Shown: positions 1 to 8,567 of the stretch, in pieces | How positions within the stretch are numbered: position 1 is the first letter of the stretch | Layout of the letters: each line of letters opens with the position of its first letter | NCBI RefSeq assembly: GCF_014196195.1 | Contig: NZ_JACIDF010000006.1 | Coordinates: 124,001-188,000, forward strand | Source: Anoxybacteroides rupiense | GTDB taxonomy: Bacteria > Bacillota > Bacilli > Bacillales > Anoxybacillaceae | Reading direction: 5' to 3' | Length of the DNA stretch: 64,000 bases | The notes under the pieces: generated by a model | Seen by the model: only the letters and a program-made list of their open reading frames with translations | Told to the model about the DNA's origin: nothing | Database searches by the model: none | Position numbers and translations under genes: made by a program

Positions 1-83
1 ATTATTATGAAGATAAGGTCATTTGGGGACTGACGGCAAAAATTGTTCATCATTTTATTGAGCTTCTTCGGTCAACGGAATAG
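1..83 (+). CDS. 3' end of a probable Nudix (CoA pyrophosphatase-like) hydrolase, partial
   Basis: An open frame enters from the left edge and stops at TAG 81-83. It gives about 26 residues that include VIWGLTAKIVHHFIELL. The pattern V-x-W-G-x-T-A-x-I is typical of the C-terminal end of CoA pyrophosphatase-type Nudix proteins, whose last helix follows the Nudix fold. The Nudix box itself lies outside the window. An intrinsic terminator follows within ten bases, which supports a real gene end. The family call rests on a short tail and is tentative. Confidence 0.5.
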   Translation, partial: YYEDKVIWGLTAKIVHHFIELLRSTE

Positions 84-90
84 CCATAGA

Positions 91-123
91 AACGTTTGGG
101 CAGCAAAAACCCAAACGTTTTTT
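91..123 (+). terminator. Intrinsic terminator of the upstream partial gene
   Basis: AACGTTTGGG (91-100) pairs perfectly with CCCAAACGTT (110-119), with a 9-nt loop and a T run to 123. The T run is on the plus strand, so it serves the left-hand gene and not the convergent permease. Confidence 0.8.
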
Positions 124-125
124 GT

Positions 126-1019
126 TTACATCTCCATCGCTTTTCTTGCCGCTATGCTTTGTCGCTTTTGCTTTCCACTTTGAACTTGAGCATAAATAAC
201 ACCAAACAGGACGAGTGCAGCTCCAAAGTATCCTTTAAGCGGCAAAACCTCTCCTAAAAAGAGGTAGCCGAATAAAGCAGCAAAAACAGGTTCAAGTGAA
301 AAAATTAAGCCAGTATAAGTGGCTGTCGTATATTTTTGAGCAACTGTTTGTACGACAAATCCAATTGCGCTGCAAAATATGCTTAAGGAGAAAATGGCGA
401 TCCATGATTCTATTTGAGTTGGAATACTTGGCGATTCAAACAAAAGCGAGCATAAGGCTCCAAGACCTCCGCAAAAGCCAAGCTGCAGGACGCCAAGGGC
501 AATGGAGTCAACGTTTTTGGTCAGCTGCCCGGTCATCATAATATGAGCCGCATACGATACAGCTGTCATTAGGCAGAATATATCCCCTTGGCTTATCGCG
601 AAGCCGTGGTTTAATGTTAACAGTCCGATTCCGCACATGGCAGCGCCTGCGCCGATGATGACTCGTTTTTCTGGTTTTTTCTTTAAAAAGATAGCAGAAA
701 ACAGCGGAACTAATACAACGGTGAATCCTACTAAAAAGCCCGCATGTGAAGTAGAGGTGGATTTTACGCCCACTGTAACGAACGCAAATACGAAAAATAA
801 GATGGTTCCTAGAAGGGCTGCTCTTTTTACAATTTTTCGGTCAAGCTGAAGCAGCCGTCGATAAAAAATAAGGGACGATAAGCAAAAAGCAATGCCGAAT
901 CTCCAAGCAATCAAGCTAAATGGTTGAATGGAATTTAGTCCCATCTTCATAAATAAGTAAGAAGAACCCCAAAATATCGTAATTAAAAATAGCATGACAT
1001 TTGCTTTCGTTTGACTCAT
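126..1019 (-). CDS. DMT-superfamily (EamA) permease
   Basis: This 297-residue protein has about ten hydrophobic segments arranged as two EamA repeats, the usual layout of drug/metabolite transporters. The start FWGSSYLFMKMGL and the second-repeat region FSLEPVFAALFGYLFLGE are typical of the family. It would sit in the cytoplasmic membrane and export a small metabolite or amino acid; the substrate cannot be read from sequence. The ATG at 1019 has a GGAGAGGG ribosome site. It is divergent from the LysR regulator at 1149, a common arrangement in which the regulator controls its neighbouring permease. It is one of four EamA proteins in the window. Confidence 0.85.
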   Translation of the reverse strand: MSQTKANVMLFLITIFWGSSYLFMKMGLNSIQPFSLIAWRFGIAFCLSSLIFYRRLLQLDRKIVKRAALLGTILFFVFAFVTVGVKSTSTSHAGFLVGFTVVLVPLFSAIFLKKKPEKRVIIGAGAAMCGIGLLTLNHGFAISQGDIFCLMTAVSYAAHIMMTGQLTKNVDSIALGVLQLGFCGGLGALCSLLFESPSIPTQIESWIAIFSLSIFCSAIGFVVQTVAQKYTTATYTGLIFSLEPVFAALFGYLFLGEVLPLKGYFGAALVLFGVIYAQVQSGKQKRQSIAARKAMEM

Positions 1020-1148
1020 TGGTTGACCCTCTCCCTAAATTGTTGAATGGATTGTTTGGTGAATAGTATACATGTACAATGAATATAAGAAAATTGAATC
1101 TTTATCATATTTTTTATGAAAAAAATTCATGAAAAAGGAGCAAAATGG

Positions 1149-2036
1149 ATGTCGTTGACTAAGTTTGAAATATTCCATGCAGTGGTAGAGTTTGGCAGTC
1201 TTTCGAAAGCAGCGGAGGCTCTTCGTTTAACTCAATCGGCCATAAGCCATGCCATCGCGAGCTTGGAAGCGGAGTGGGGATTTTTGCTTTTACAGCGAGA
1301 CCGATCGGGTGTGCGTTTAACAAGCAATGGAGAGCAAGTATTGAAATTAGTGCGAGAAATACTAAACTGGAATGAAAAATTAAAACAGCAGGTCGCTGCT
1401 ATTAACGGATTAGAGGTTGGTATGGTGCGAATCGGCACTTTTACTAGTGTTTCAGCGCGATGGCTTCCCGGGGTCATTCGCATGTTTCATATGCACCATC
1501 CTTTGATCGAGATTAAACTGTTAGAAGGGGATTATGACGAGATTCGCCATTGGATTTCCAGTGGAGAGGTAGATTTTGGTTTTTTATCTTTAACAGCTGC
1601 GAAATCTTTAGAAACGATCCCTTTAAAGAAGGATCGAATGGTGTGCATGGTTCCACGGCAACACCATTTATCTGGAAAAACATCGATTCCACTCGAGCAG
1701 CTCGAAGAAGAGGAGTTTATTATGCCAAAATGGGGATACGACCATGATGTGAGAACTATATTAAAGGAAAATCGCGTGTTTCCGAAAGTGAAGTATGAGG
1801 TGGTAGAGGATCAAGCGATTATAGCTATGGTACAGCATGGGCTTGGCATCAGTATTTTGCCAGAAATGGCGCTTTTTCGAATGCCAGATGATCTTTGTAC
1901 CATCCATTTAGAGGGAGATTATTACCGGACGATTGGCATCGCAGCGTCATCTTTCTATCACCTTTCTCCTGCCGCCAAAACATTCATTCATTGCGTTCAA
2001 TCATGGCTTCGTTCACAAAGCTTGCTAGATTTTTAG
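1149..2036 (+). CDS. LysR-family transcriptional regulator
   Basis: The protein begins MSLTKFEIFHAVVEFGSLSK and has an N-terminal winged helix (about residues 1-60, with AAEALRLTQSAISHAIASLE) and a C-terminal periplasmic-binding-like effector domain. I place the start at ATG 1149 because AGGAG at 1136-1140 lies 8 nt upstream; an in-frame ATG at 1116 has no ribosome site. The length of 295 residues is normal for LysR proteins. It is divergently transcribed from the EamA permease across a 129-bp gap, so it probably regulates that permease. The effector is unknown. Confidence 0.88.
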   Translation: MSLTKFEIFHAVVEFGSLSKAAEALRLTQSAISHAIASLEAEWGFLLLQRDRSGVRLTSNGEQVLKLVREILNWNEKLKQQVAAINGLEVGMVRIGTFTSVSARWLPGVIRMFHMHHPLIEIKLLEGDYDEIRHWISSGEVDFGFLSLTAAKSLETIPLKKDRMVCMVPRQHHLSGKTSIPLEQLEEEEFIMPKWGYDHDVRTILKENRVFPKVKYEVVEDQAIIAMVQHGLGISILPEMALFRMPDDLCTIHLEGDYYRTIGIAASSFYHLSPAAKTFIHCVQSWLRSQSLLDF

Positions 2037-2041
2037 AAAAA

Positions 2042-2093
2042 TTGACATGAAACTAAATGGTTTCGTATAATCAAAATGAAACTATTTGGTTTC
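2042..2093 (+). promoter_or_regulatory. Promoter with two ArsR-type operators for the SRPBCC-ArsR operon
   Basis: TTGACA (2042-2047) and TATAAT (2066-2071) are separated by 18 nt. The spacer is filled by the inverted repeat GAAACTAAATGGTTTC (2049-2064). A second copy, GAAACTATTTGGTTTC (2078-2093), follows in the initially transcribed region. The two differ at three internal positions and their centres are 29 nt apart. A regulator bound here would block RNA polymerase; the ArsR protein encoded at 2547 is the obvious candidate. Confidence 0.8.
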
Positions 2094-2119
2094 GAAAAAT
2101 AAAGCTGGAGGACATGAAA

Positions 2120-2545
2120 ATGAACATTGGAAATCGTTCTTCGTCAACGGATATTCGCCGAACAGTGAGATTAAATGCCCCTATTGATCAAGCATGGAAA
2201 GCGGTAGCTACCTCCGAAGGTCTTGCAGCTTGGTTTATGCCGAATGATTTTCAACCGATTGTCGGCCATCGATTTCATCTCAACGCTGGTCCGTTTGGAA
2301 TGTCACCGTGCGAAGTAACCGAAATAAATCCGTCGCACCGACTTTCATTTCGCTGGGGAAAGGACTGGGTTTTGACGTTTGAATTAAAGGAGATAGCCAA
2401 CCAGACAGACCTTACATTGATCCATTCTGGATGGGATATGGACAAGGAGACAGAATTTGGAGAACGTCACACCATCGTACGCGACCGAATGGATCAGGGC
2501 TGGGGGAAGCTGCTTGCATCATTAAAGGACTATTTAGAGGTATAA
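2120..2545 (+). CDS. SRPBCC (AHSA1-like) domain protein
   Basis: This is a START/Bet v 1-fold protein of about 141 residues. The family signature is the N-terminal VRLNAPIDQAWKAVATSEGL followed by AAWFMPNDF, then LSFRWG and a C-terminal helix with a GW motif. Such proteins bind hydrophobic ligands. In bacteria they are often paired with an ArsR repressor, as here, where the two genes are 1 nt apart. I use ATG 2120 because CTGGAGG (2105-2111) is 8 nt upstream; ATG 2057 lies inside the promoter spacer and cannot be the start. The ligand is unknown. Confidence 0.85.
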   Translation: MNIGNRSSSTDIRRTVRLNAPIDQAWKAVATSEGLAAWFMPNDFQPIVGHRFHLNAGPFGMSPCEVTEINPSHRLSFRWGKDWVLTFELKEIANQTDLTLIHSGWDMDKETEFGERHTIVRDRMDQGWGKLLASLKDYLEV

Positions 2546-2546
2546 A

Positions 2547-2882
2547 ATGTCAGCTTTATCAAAAAAGCATGATGTGTTCCAAGCCATCGCTGATCCTACT
2601 CGGCGAAAGCTATTAAACTTGCTGGCGGATGAGGAATTATCTGTTACCCTTATCAGCAAACATTTTCCGATTAGCCGTACCGCTGTTTCGAAGCATTTGC
2701 GTATTTTGGCGGAAGCAGGTCTTGTTCAAAAGAGGAAAGTCGGGCGGGAAACGCGGTATCGTTTAGAACCGACTCCGCTTCTTGAACTGAAGAACTGGCT
2801 TGCTTTTTACGAACGATTTTGGGATAACAAACTTGTAATGCTTCAACATTATATAGAACACGATCGAAAAACAGATGTATAA
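2547..2882 (+). CDS. ArsR-family transcriptional repressor
   Basis: The 111-residue winged-helix protein begins MSALSKKHDVFQAIADPTRR, the classic start of ArsR regulators of the SdpR type. The recognition region is ISRTAVSKHLRILAEAGLV and the wing is KRKVGRETRYRLE. No cysteine cluster for metal binding is visible, so it is probably not a metal sensor. It follows the SRPBCC gene immediately and has GAGGT at 2534-2540 within the end of that gene as ribosome site. It probably represses its own operon through the paired GAAAC-N6-GTTTC operators. Confidence 0.9.
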   Translation: MSALSKKHDVFQAIADPTRRKLLNLLADEELSVTLISKHFPISRTAVSKHLRILAEAGLVQKRKVGRETRYRLEPTPLLELKNWLAFYERFWDNKLVMLQHYIEHDRKTDV

Positions 2883-2897
2883 TAGTAGAAAAAGAGC

Positions 2898-2936
2898 GAA
2901 AATAGAGCCAAGTCGAACCACACTAGCTCTATTTTC
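2898..2936 (+). terminator. Probable terminator after the SRPBCC-ArsR operon
   Basis: GAAAATAGAGC (2898-2908) and GCTCTATTTTC (2926-2936) form a perfect 11-bp inverted repeat with a T tract inside the 3' arm. A second, weaker hairpin (AAAAA-C-TCGC / GCGA-C-TTTTT, about 2947-2970) follows directly. The rest of 2974-3126 holds no feature I recognise. Confidence 0.55.
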
Positions 2937-3135
2937 AGGAAAGCAAAAAACTCGCGATGGCGACTTTTTCCTGACCGCTACCTTTTAGCCGCACATTTAG
3001 TGTACTAATTGGTGGACATCCATCCGGTGTCGTGACGTTTGTGGTTTTTGAATTTACTGCTGCTGGTTTAAGGCGCGTCTGATGTGCATATGTTCAATCA
3101 TTTTTTACATGGAAAAATGACAGGACGTGAGTTCA

Positions 3136-4335
3136 ATGAATCAGAAAAAAGGAAGGATCATTTTTCACGTTGACTGTAACTCGTTTTTTGCCAGTTGTGA
3201 AATCGCTCGCCAACCCTCATTAAAAGAAAAAGCAGTCGTGGTGGCTGGAGATCCGAAAGAACGGAAAGGAATTGTTCTGGCTGCTAATTACGTTGCTAAG
3301 CAGCGTTATGGCATTTATACGACAATGACGCTTTGGGAAGCGAGAAAAAAGTGTCCGGAGCTGGTTGTCTTGTCCCCTGATTTTAGTTTCTATCGCAAAA
3401 TGAGCCAGGAAGTATTTCGCTTTTTAGCCTCTTTTTCTTCCGTTCTAGAACCTGCTTCGATCGATGAAGGTTATTTGGATATGACAGCATGTGACTGGCC
3501 TAGGCCGCCGCTCGAAATAGCGGAACGGATTCAAAAAGGATTGCTGCAGACGCTGCAAATTCCTGTCAGCATTGGGATTGCGCCTAATAAATTTTTAGCT
3601 AAAATGGCGAGTGAAATGAAAAAGCCACTGGGAATTACTGTGCTGCGGAAGCGGGAGGTCCCGGTGAGGCTTTGGCCTCTTCCGGTTCAAGCGATGCATG
3701 GAATCGGTGCACGAACGGCGCAAAGACTGAGCCAAATGGGCATTTTTACAATTGGCGAGCTGGCAAAAGCAGAGATGCCTCTCCTTCAGCAGTCCTTCGG
3801 AGTAAACGGTATTCGCCTTAAGGAGCGGGCGAACGGAATCGATGATCGTCCGGTGGATCCCGAAGCGCGGACGAAAGGGAAATCAGTTGGAAATTCTACC
3901 ACTCTTTCGCAAGATGTGACGGAGGAACGAGTCCTTTGCGATGTTCTGCGCCGTTTAGCACAATCGGTTAGTCAGCGGATGAAGCAAAAAGGTGTGGTTT
4001 CTGTGACTGTTCAAATTATGGTCCGTTACCGCGATTTTCAGACGATTACACGCAGCAAAACATGGGAACGCCCGTTTCAAGAGGCAGATGAAATTTTTCA
4101 ATATGCCGCATATCTGTTCAAAAAGCATTGGAATGGAAGCGCTGTAAGACTCCTTGGAGTTACGGCGTTGGATGTATTTGATCAAAAAGAGGCGGTTAAG
4201 CAGCTGGATTTGTTCCATTTTGAAGAGGATGCGAGGGACGAAGCGTTGTTGAATACAGTGAAGCATCTTCAGAAGAAGTTTGGTCAAAACATTATTCTTC
4301 GAGGCTCTGAGCTGTTTCATAAGCCTGACAAATAG
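3136..4335 (+). CDS. dinB: DNA polymerase IV (Y-family translesion polymerase)
   Basis: This is a low-fidelity polymerase that copies past damaged bases. The 399-residue protein has the palm motif FHVDCNSFFASCE, the catalytic SIDEGYLDMT (about residue 103) and the substrate-binding SIGIAPNKFLAKMASEMKKP. A helix-hairpin-helix region MHGIGARTAQRLSQMGI and a little-finger domain follow. QLDLF near the C-terminus matches the sliding-clamp binding consensus. It resembles B. subtilis YqjH (PolY1). I prefer ATG 3136 with AGGA at 3122-3125; a GTG at 3127 is also possible. It stands alone with no visible LexA box that I could identify with confidence. Confidence 0.93.
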   Translation: MNQKKGRIIFHVDCNSFFASCEIARQPSLKEKAVVVAGDPKERKGIVLAANYVAKQRYGIYTTMTLWEARKKCPELVVLSPDFSFYRKMSQEVFRFLASFSSVLEPASIDEGYLDMTACDWPRPPLEIAERIQKGLLQTLQIPVSIGIAPNKFLAKMASEMKKPLGITVLRKREVPVRLWPLPVQAMHGIGARTAQRLSQMGIFTIGELAKAEMPLLQQSFGVNGIRLKERANGIDDRPVDPEARTKGKSVGNSTTLSQDVTEERVLCDVLRRLAQSVSQRMKQKGVVSVTVQIMVRYRDFQTITRSKTWERPFQEADEIFQYAAYLFKKHWNGSAVRLLGVTALDVFDQKEAVKQLDLFHFEEDARDEALLNTVKHLQKKFGQNIILRGSELFHKPDK

Positions 4336-4376
4336 AAACGGGTTAGAGAAGAGGAGATGCGTCTCCTTTCACATCG

Positions 4377-4406
4377 TAGGCAAAGTCCATTTTGGCTTTG
4401 TCTACC
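4377..4406 (+). repeat. Dispersed hairpin repeat (GTAGACAAAG family), copy 1
   Basis: GTAGGCAAAG and CTTTGTCTAC form an imperfect inverted repeat. The right flank CATTTTCAGCATC resembles the flank CATATTCAGCATC of the copy at 8361-8398. Around it, the stretches near 4350-4373 and 4459-4490 (AGAGATGC..TCTCCTTTCA and AGAGATGC..TCTTCTTTCA) look like a second short direct repeat. No gene is visible in 4336-4670. Confidence 0.6.
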
Positions 4407-4540
4407 ATCATTTTCAGCATCTTTCATGCAGGGCGAAGGCATTGATCAAAGTAAGTATGAGAGGAGCAGAGATGCATCTTCTTTCATTTTGGGTCAAGCC
4501 ATAATCATTTATTTCGTTAATGAATAACAAGTAGACACAT

Positions 4541-4606
4541 GGGATGAGTCTCTCTCACCTACCCTCCGTATAAGAGGGGGAGGCTTTTCGGTGGATGATG
4601 TTAAAA
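4541..4606 (-). repeat. IS200/IS605-end-like hairpin repeat, copy 1
   Basis: Read on the minus strand this segment starts TTTTAACATCATCCACCGA, continues AAAGCCTCCCCCTC and ends in the complementary arm and ACTCAT. It aligns by eye with copies at 8431, 18361, 25295, 27727, 37609, 49274 and 57844. The family consensus is TTAACATGATCCRCCGAGAA, then a C-rich arm, a TAAAC loop, a G-rich arm and GGTTTAT or GGTTCAT. Confidence 0.6.
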
Positions 4607-4670
4607 GGAGCGAGCAAAGGAAGCGGGGGTCATCACATTTTCACCTTGGAGAAAAAATAGAACTCTTCTT

Positions 4671-4699
4671 TTGCATCTTATACCCATTACGGGTATAAT
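4671..4699 (+). promoter_or_regulatory. csoR-copAZ promoter with CsoR operator
   Basis: TTGCAT (4671-4676) and TATAAT (4694-4699) are 17 nt apart. The spacer and -10 overlap the palindrome TATACCC-ATTAC-GGGTATA (4679-4697), which matches the known CsoR operator form of GC-rich half sites flanked by TATA. Apo-CsoR should block the promoter and Cu(I)-CsoR should release it. Confidence 0.85.
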
Positions 4700-4739
4700 G
4701 TAATTGAAGAAGTTGCTGAATATGAAAGAAGGGATGACA

Positions 4740-5036
4740 ATGGAGCATCATGATCATAAAAAGACGATGCGCACCGAGCAGGAAATAGACGATTTGCTAA
4801 AGCGGCTCAGGCGCATCGAAGGACAAGTGCGCGGGGTACAAAAAATGATTGAAGACCATCGCTATTGCGTGGATATTTTAGTGCAAATTTCCGCTATTAC
4901 GGCTGCGCTAAACAAAGTGGGATTGAACCTGTTAGAAAGACATGTCAGCCATTGCGTGGCCAAAGCGATTCGCGATGGCAACGGAGAAGAATCAATCCGA
5001 GAGCTCATGGATGTTTTTAAGCAATTTGCGAAATAA
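4740..5036 (+). CDS. csoR: Copper-sensing transcriptional repressor CsoR
   Basis: The 98-residue all-helical protein has the CsoR core [20 protein letters not shown], the Cu(I)-ligand pattern C (YCVDIL), then H and C in [10 protein letters not shown]. This Cys-His-Cys set is diagnostic of copper CsoR rather than formaldehyde or sulfur sensors. Start ATG 4740 gives [20 protein letters not shown] and has AGAAGGGA a few bases upstream; ATG 4704 and 4722 are less well placed. It is the first gene of a copper operon with copA 13 nt downstream and copZ after it. An operator lies across its promoter. Confidence 0.93.
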   Translation: MEHHDHKKTMRTEQEIDDLLKRLRRIEGQVRGVQKMIEDHRYCVDILVQISAITAALNKVGLNLLERHVSHCVAKAIRDGNGEESIRELMDVFKQFAK

Positions 5037-5049
5037 GGGAGGAAGGGCC

Positions 5050-7434
5050 ATGAGTCAACAAAAGCATGTAACAATGAAAATTACAGGGATGACATGTGCC
5101 GCTTGCTCTAATCGAATTGAGAAAAGGCTAAATAAGATGGATGGGGTACAAGCTACGGTGAATTTGGCGATGGAAACGGCAGCGGTTCAATATGATTCCT
5201 CCAAGCAAACCCTTGCAGATATTTCCGGCCAAATTCAGAAGCTTGGATACGGTATTGCTTCCAAAAAAGCGACATTCGATATTGAAGGAATGACATGTGC
5301 CGCTTGTGCAGCAAGAATTGAAAAAGGATTGCAGCGAATGGATGGCATCGCTGATGTCGCGGTCAACTTGGCGACGAATCGTGCTGTTGTCGAGTATTAT
5401 GAAGGAATGGTGACAATCGAACATATCGTAGAGAAGATGAACAAGCTTGGCTATAAAGCGCAAATTCAAGATAGCAAGCACAAGTCTAAGCAAAAGCAGC
5501 ACCAAAAACAACCGCTGCTTTTTGTCTCTATTGCCTTATCGTTGCCGCTTCTTTATACGATGATGGCGCATCTGCCGATCAGCACAGGCTTGCCGATGCC
5601 ATCATTATTGATGAACCCATGGTTTCAACTTTTTTTAGCTACTCCAGTGCAATTTTATATCGGAGCTCCTTTCTATATGGGGGCGTATCGGGCGCTGCGC
5701 AACAAGAGTGCGAATATGGATGTACTGGTCGCTCTCGGCACGTCAGCGGCCTACTTTTATAGCTTGTATGAAGCGGTACAAGCCTTTATACATCCTGGGT
5801 ACGTGCCAAGTCTCTATTTTGAAACAAGCGCGGTATTAATTACGCTTGTACTTGTCGGCAAATACTTTGAAGCGTTGGCAAAAGGAAGAACGACAGAAGC
5901 GATTACTAAACTATTGAGCTTGCAGGCAAAGGAAGCAATTGTGCTCCAAGATGGTCAAGAAAAGAGAGTGCCGATTGAGAAGGTGCAGGTTGGTGATCTT
6001 CTCCTTGTTAAGCCTGGAGAGAAAATTCCCGTGGATGGACTTGTCGTTTCTGGATCATCGTCTGTCGATGAGTCAATGATTACCGGAGAATCGATTCCTG
6101 TTGATAAAAAAGAAGGAGATGTTGTCATCGGAGCTACTATTAATCAACAAGGGGCACTAACGATTCGGGCAGAAAAGGTCGGAAAAGATACGGCACTTGC
6201 CAATATTATACGAATTGTTGAAGAAGCGCAAGGCTCCAAAGCACCCATCCAGCGCCTTGCGGATGTGATTTCGGGAATCTTTGTTCCCATTGTGGTCGGC
6301 ATTGCTTTAGTAGCGTTTGTCATCTGGTATGCTTGGGTGATGCCGGGAGATTTGCCAAAAGCGCTTGAAGTAGCGATTTCTGTACTTGTCATTGCGTGTC
6401 CATGCGCTCTCGGTCTTGCTACTCCGACGTCCATCATGGTCGGGACAGGTAAGGGAGCAGAGCAAGGCATTCTTTTTAGAGCGGGAAAATCATTAGAAAT
6501 GGCTCATAAGATCCATACCATTTTGTTGGACAAAACAGGAACCGTGACAAAGGGAAAACCGGAGGTAACCGATATCCTTGTGCTGCAAAACGAAATGCTC
6601 AGCTATGCCGCTTCTGCTGAAGGTGTTTCTGAGCATCCATTAGCGCATGCTATTGTCGAATATGCGAAGCAGCAACAGATTCCGCTGAAGTCTGTGGACT
6701 CTTTTTCCGCTATTGTCGCCCATGGTCTGAAGGCGTTGGTCGAGGGGAAAGAGGTAATCGTCGGAACGCGCAAACTGATGAAGGAATACGGAATTGCGTT
6801 TTCCATGTATGAAGAAAAGCTAGTTGAATTTGAAAAGCATGGAAAAACAACAGTGATGGTTGCCATCGAGGGACAGTTGGCTGGTGTAATTGCCGTCGCT
6901 GATACTGTAAAAGCAAGCTCAAATGAAGCGATTCAAGCACTAAAGCAGCTCGGTCTGGAAGTATGCATGGTGACAGGAGATAATCAACGGACAGCAGAAT
7001 TCATTGCTCACCAAGTGCAGATCGATCATGTATACGCAGAAGTGCTTCCAGAAGAGAAGGCGGATCTTGTCGCGAAACTGCAAAAACAAGGGAAGCAGGT
7101 GGCGATGGTCGGTGACGGCATCAATGATGCGCCGGCTCTGGCGAGAGCGGATATTGGCATAGCGATTGGCACCGGTACCGATGTTGCCATTGAAACAGCG
7201 GATATCACATTAGTTGGTGGAGATTTGCGCCATATTCCGAAAATGATCCAGCTGAGCCGCAAAACAATGAAAAATATTCGTCAAAACTTATTTTGGGCTT
7301 TATTCTACAATTCAATCGGCATTCCGATTGCGGCGTCCGGTCTATTGGAGCCATGGATTGCCGGCGCCGCCATGGCATTCAGCTCCGTTTCAGTTGTGGC
7401 GAACGCGCTTCGCTTGAAGCGTGTGAACATATAA
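5050..7434 (+). CDS. copA: Copper-exporting P1B-type ATPase CopA
   Basis: CopA pumps Cu(I) out of the cytoplasm. The 794-residue protein begins with two heavy-metal-binding domains, [15 protein letters not shown] and [15 protein letters not shown], then eight membrane segments. It has the TGES actuator loop ([11 protein letters not shown]), the CPC ion site ([15 protein letters not shown]), the [11 protein letters not shown] phosphorylation motif, [15 protein letters not shown] and [18 protein letters not shown]. The end region [12 protein letters not shown] and [16 protein letters not shown] carries the CopA-type ligands. I use ATG 5050 with GGAGGAAGGG upstream; an earlier in-frame ATG at 4942 would overlap csoR. 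The tandem metal-binding domains match B. subtilis CopA. Confidence 0.96.
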   Translation: MSQQKHVTMKITGMTCAACSNRIEKRLNKMDGVQATVNLAMETAAVQYDSSKQTLADISGQIQKLGYGIASKKATFDIEGMTCAACAARIEKGLQRMDGIADVAVNLATNRAVVEYYEGMVTIEHIVEKMNKLGYKAQIQDSKHKSKQKQHQKQPLLFVSIALSLPLLYTMMAHLPISTGLPMPSLLMNPWFQLFLATPVQFYIGAPFYMGAYRALRNKSANMDVLVALGTSAAYFYSLYEAVQAFIHPGYVPSLYFETSAVLITLVLVGKYFEALAKGRTTEAITKLLSLQAKEAIVLQDGQEKRVPIEKVQVGDLLLVKPGEKIPVDGLVVSGSSSVDESMITGESIPVDKKEGDVVIGATINQQGALTIRAEKVGKDTALANIIRIVEEAQGSKAPIQRLADVISGIFVPIVVGIALVAFVIWYAWVMPGDLPKALEVAISVLVIACPCALGLATPTSIMVGTGKGAEQGILFRAGKSLEMAHKIHTILLDKTGTVTKGKPEVTDILVLQNEMLSYAASAEGVSEHPLAHAIVEYAKQQQIPLKSVDSFSAIVAHGLKALVEGKEVIVGTRKLMKEYGIAFSMYEEKLVEFEKHGKTTVMVAIEGQLAGVIAVADTVKASSNEAIQALKQLGLEVCMVTGDNQRTAEFIAHQVQIDHVYAEVLPEEKADLVAKLQKQGKQVAMVGDGINDAPALARADIGIAIGTGTDVAIETADITLVGGDLRHIPKMIQLSRKTMKNIRQNLFWALFYNSIGIPIAASGLLEPWIAGAAMAFSSVSVVANALRLKRVNI

Positions 7435-7456
7435 AAATAAAAGGGAGGAATTCATC

Positions 7457-7663
7457 ATGACCGTTACATTGCAAGTAAAGGGAATGACATGCGCACATTG
7501 CAAAGCCGCTGTGACGAATGCTTTGCGCGAGCTTGAGGGCGTGCAGCGCGTGGAGGTACACCTTGAGAAAGGAACAGTGGATGTTGAATATGATGAAGCA
7601 ACAGTGAAGCTTGAAGCGTTAAAAGAAGTGATTGAAGAACAAGGATATGATGTAGAATCATAA
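7457..7663 (+). CDS. copZ: Copper chaperone CopZ
   Basis: A 68-residue HMA-fold protein with the metal motif GMTCAHC near residue 13. It carries Cu(I) to the N-terminal domains of CopA, which lies 22 nt upstream. The beta-alpha-beta-beta-alpha-beta pattern is complete and the protein ends EEQGYDVES. AGGGAGGA at 7441-7448 is the ribosome site. The MTCAHC form (instead of MTCAAC in CopA) is typical of CopZ. A strong terminator closes the operon just after it. Confidence 0.94.
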   Translation: MTVTLQVKGMTCAHCKAAVTNALRELEGVQRVEVHLEKGTVDVEYDEATVKLEALKEVIEEQGYDVES

Positions 7664-7672
7664 TTTTGCGCG

Positions 7673-7702
7673 GCATCTTCTCATTTGAGAAGATGCTTTT
7701 TT
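7673..7702 (+). terminator. Terminator of the csoR-copA-copZ operon
   Basis: GCATCTTCTCA (7673-7683) pairs perfectly with TGAGAAGATGC (7686-7696), followed by six T residues. Confidence 0.9.
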
Positions 7703-7791
7703 ATGCTATTATTAGGACATTTTTCTTTTTCTTTTTTTGTTTTTCTATTATGATAGAGATGTAAAGAAAAAAATGGTAAGGAGGAAGGATC

Positions 7792-8343
7792 ATGAGCAAA
7801 AACGTATTAATTGTCGCAGGTGATGCGGTGGAGGCGCTAGAAATATACTATCCGTACTACCGGTTGCTGGAAGAAGGATATCAAGTAACGATTGCGGCTC
7901 CTAAGAAAAAGAAATTGCACACCGTTGTCCACGATTTTGCTAATTGGGATACGTATGTGGAAAAGCAAGGATATTTGATCGAAGCGCAAGCTGCCTTTGC
8001 TGATATTGACCCAAACGATTATGATGGATTAGTGATTCCAGGCGGACGTGCTCCTGAATATATTCGGCTTGATGCGGATCTTCAGCGAATTGTTCGCCAC
8101 TTTTTTGAAGCAAACAAGCCCATTGCTGCTATTTGTCACGCTTCGCTTATTTTTGAAACGATGCCAGATGTGGTCAAAGGTCGCAGTTTGACAGCTTATA
8201 TTGCCTGCAAGCCAGGGATGGAGGCATTAGGGGCAACCTATGTATCCGACCGTACGATTCATGTTGATCAAAACCTTGTTTCTGCTCATGCTTGGCCAGA
8301 CTTACCAATTTTTATGCGCGAATTTATCCGTTTACTTCAATAG
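7792..8343 (+). CDS. DJ-1/PfpI family protein
   Basis: This 183-residue single-domain protein has the class I glutamine-amidotransferase-like fold of the DJ-1/PfpI group. The nucleophile elbow AAICHAS contains the conserved cysteine (about residue 114), with the conserved Glu in GDAVEALEIYYPYYRL near the N-terminus and VIPGGRAPEYIR in the middle. Members act as stress-related deglycase-like proteins, peptidases or chaperones, and the exact activity is often disputed. It has an AAGGAGGAAGG ribosome site and stands alone between the copper operon and a repeat-rich gap. Confidence 0.88.
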   Translation: MSKNVLIVAGDAVEALEIYYPYYRLLEEGYQVTIAAPKKKKLHTVVHDFANWDTYVEKQGYLIEAQAAFADIDPNDYDGLVIPGGRAPEYIRLDADLQRIVRHFFEANKPIAAICHASLIFETMPDVVKGRSLTAYIACKPGMEALGATYVSDRTIHVDQNLVSAHAWPDLPIFMREFIRLLQ

Positions 8344-8360
8344 AAAAAGCAGGATTCTAG

Positions 8361-8398
8361 ATTGTAGACAAAGCCAAAAGACAGGCTTTGTCTACAAT
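8361..8398 (+). repeat. Dispersed hairpin repeat (GTAGACAAAG family), copy 2
   Basis: ATTGTAGACAAAGCC and GGCTTTGTCTACAAT form a perfect 15-bp inverted repeat with an 8-nt loop. It follows the DJ-1 gene and could act as a weak terminator, but the tail is not T-rich. The arm sequence recurs at 4377-4406 and 20220-20256. Confidence 0.7.
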
Positions 8399-8430
8399 TA
8401 TACATATTCAGCATCCCGCATAAAAGCGTT

Positions 8431-8475
8431 TGTCAGAAGTCTGAATCCCCCTTATCTTAAAGGGGGATTGTTATG
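8431..8475 (+). repeat. IS200/IS605-end-like hairpin repeat, divergent copy
   Basis: CAGAAGTCTGAATCCCCCTT, a short loop and AAGGGGGATTGTTATG form a hairpin ending in TTAT. The AGAAGTCT box and the hairpin-then-TTAT end match the other copies, but the left part of the consensus is missing. It lies 33 nt after hairpin copy 2. Confidence 0.45.
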
Positions 8476-8567
8476 GGAAACCCATATCGTAACATCCAAT
8501 TCGTCTGCTTTGCATGGTGATTGCGAAACAGAGCTTGATGCCGGGCGGCGTGAGAACTTTCCTTTTG

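Noticed and set aside
4942-5049. Upstream extension of CopA inside csoR
   Set aside because: It overlaps csoR by 95 nt and the good ribosome site serves ATG 5050.
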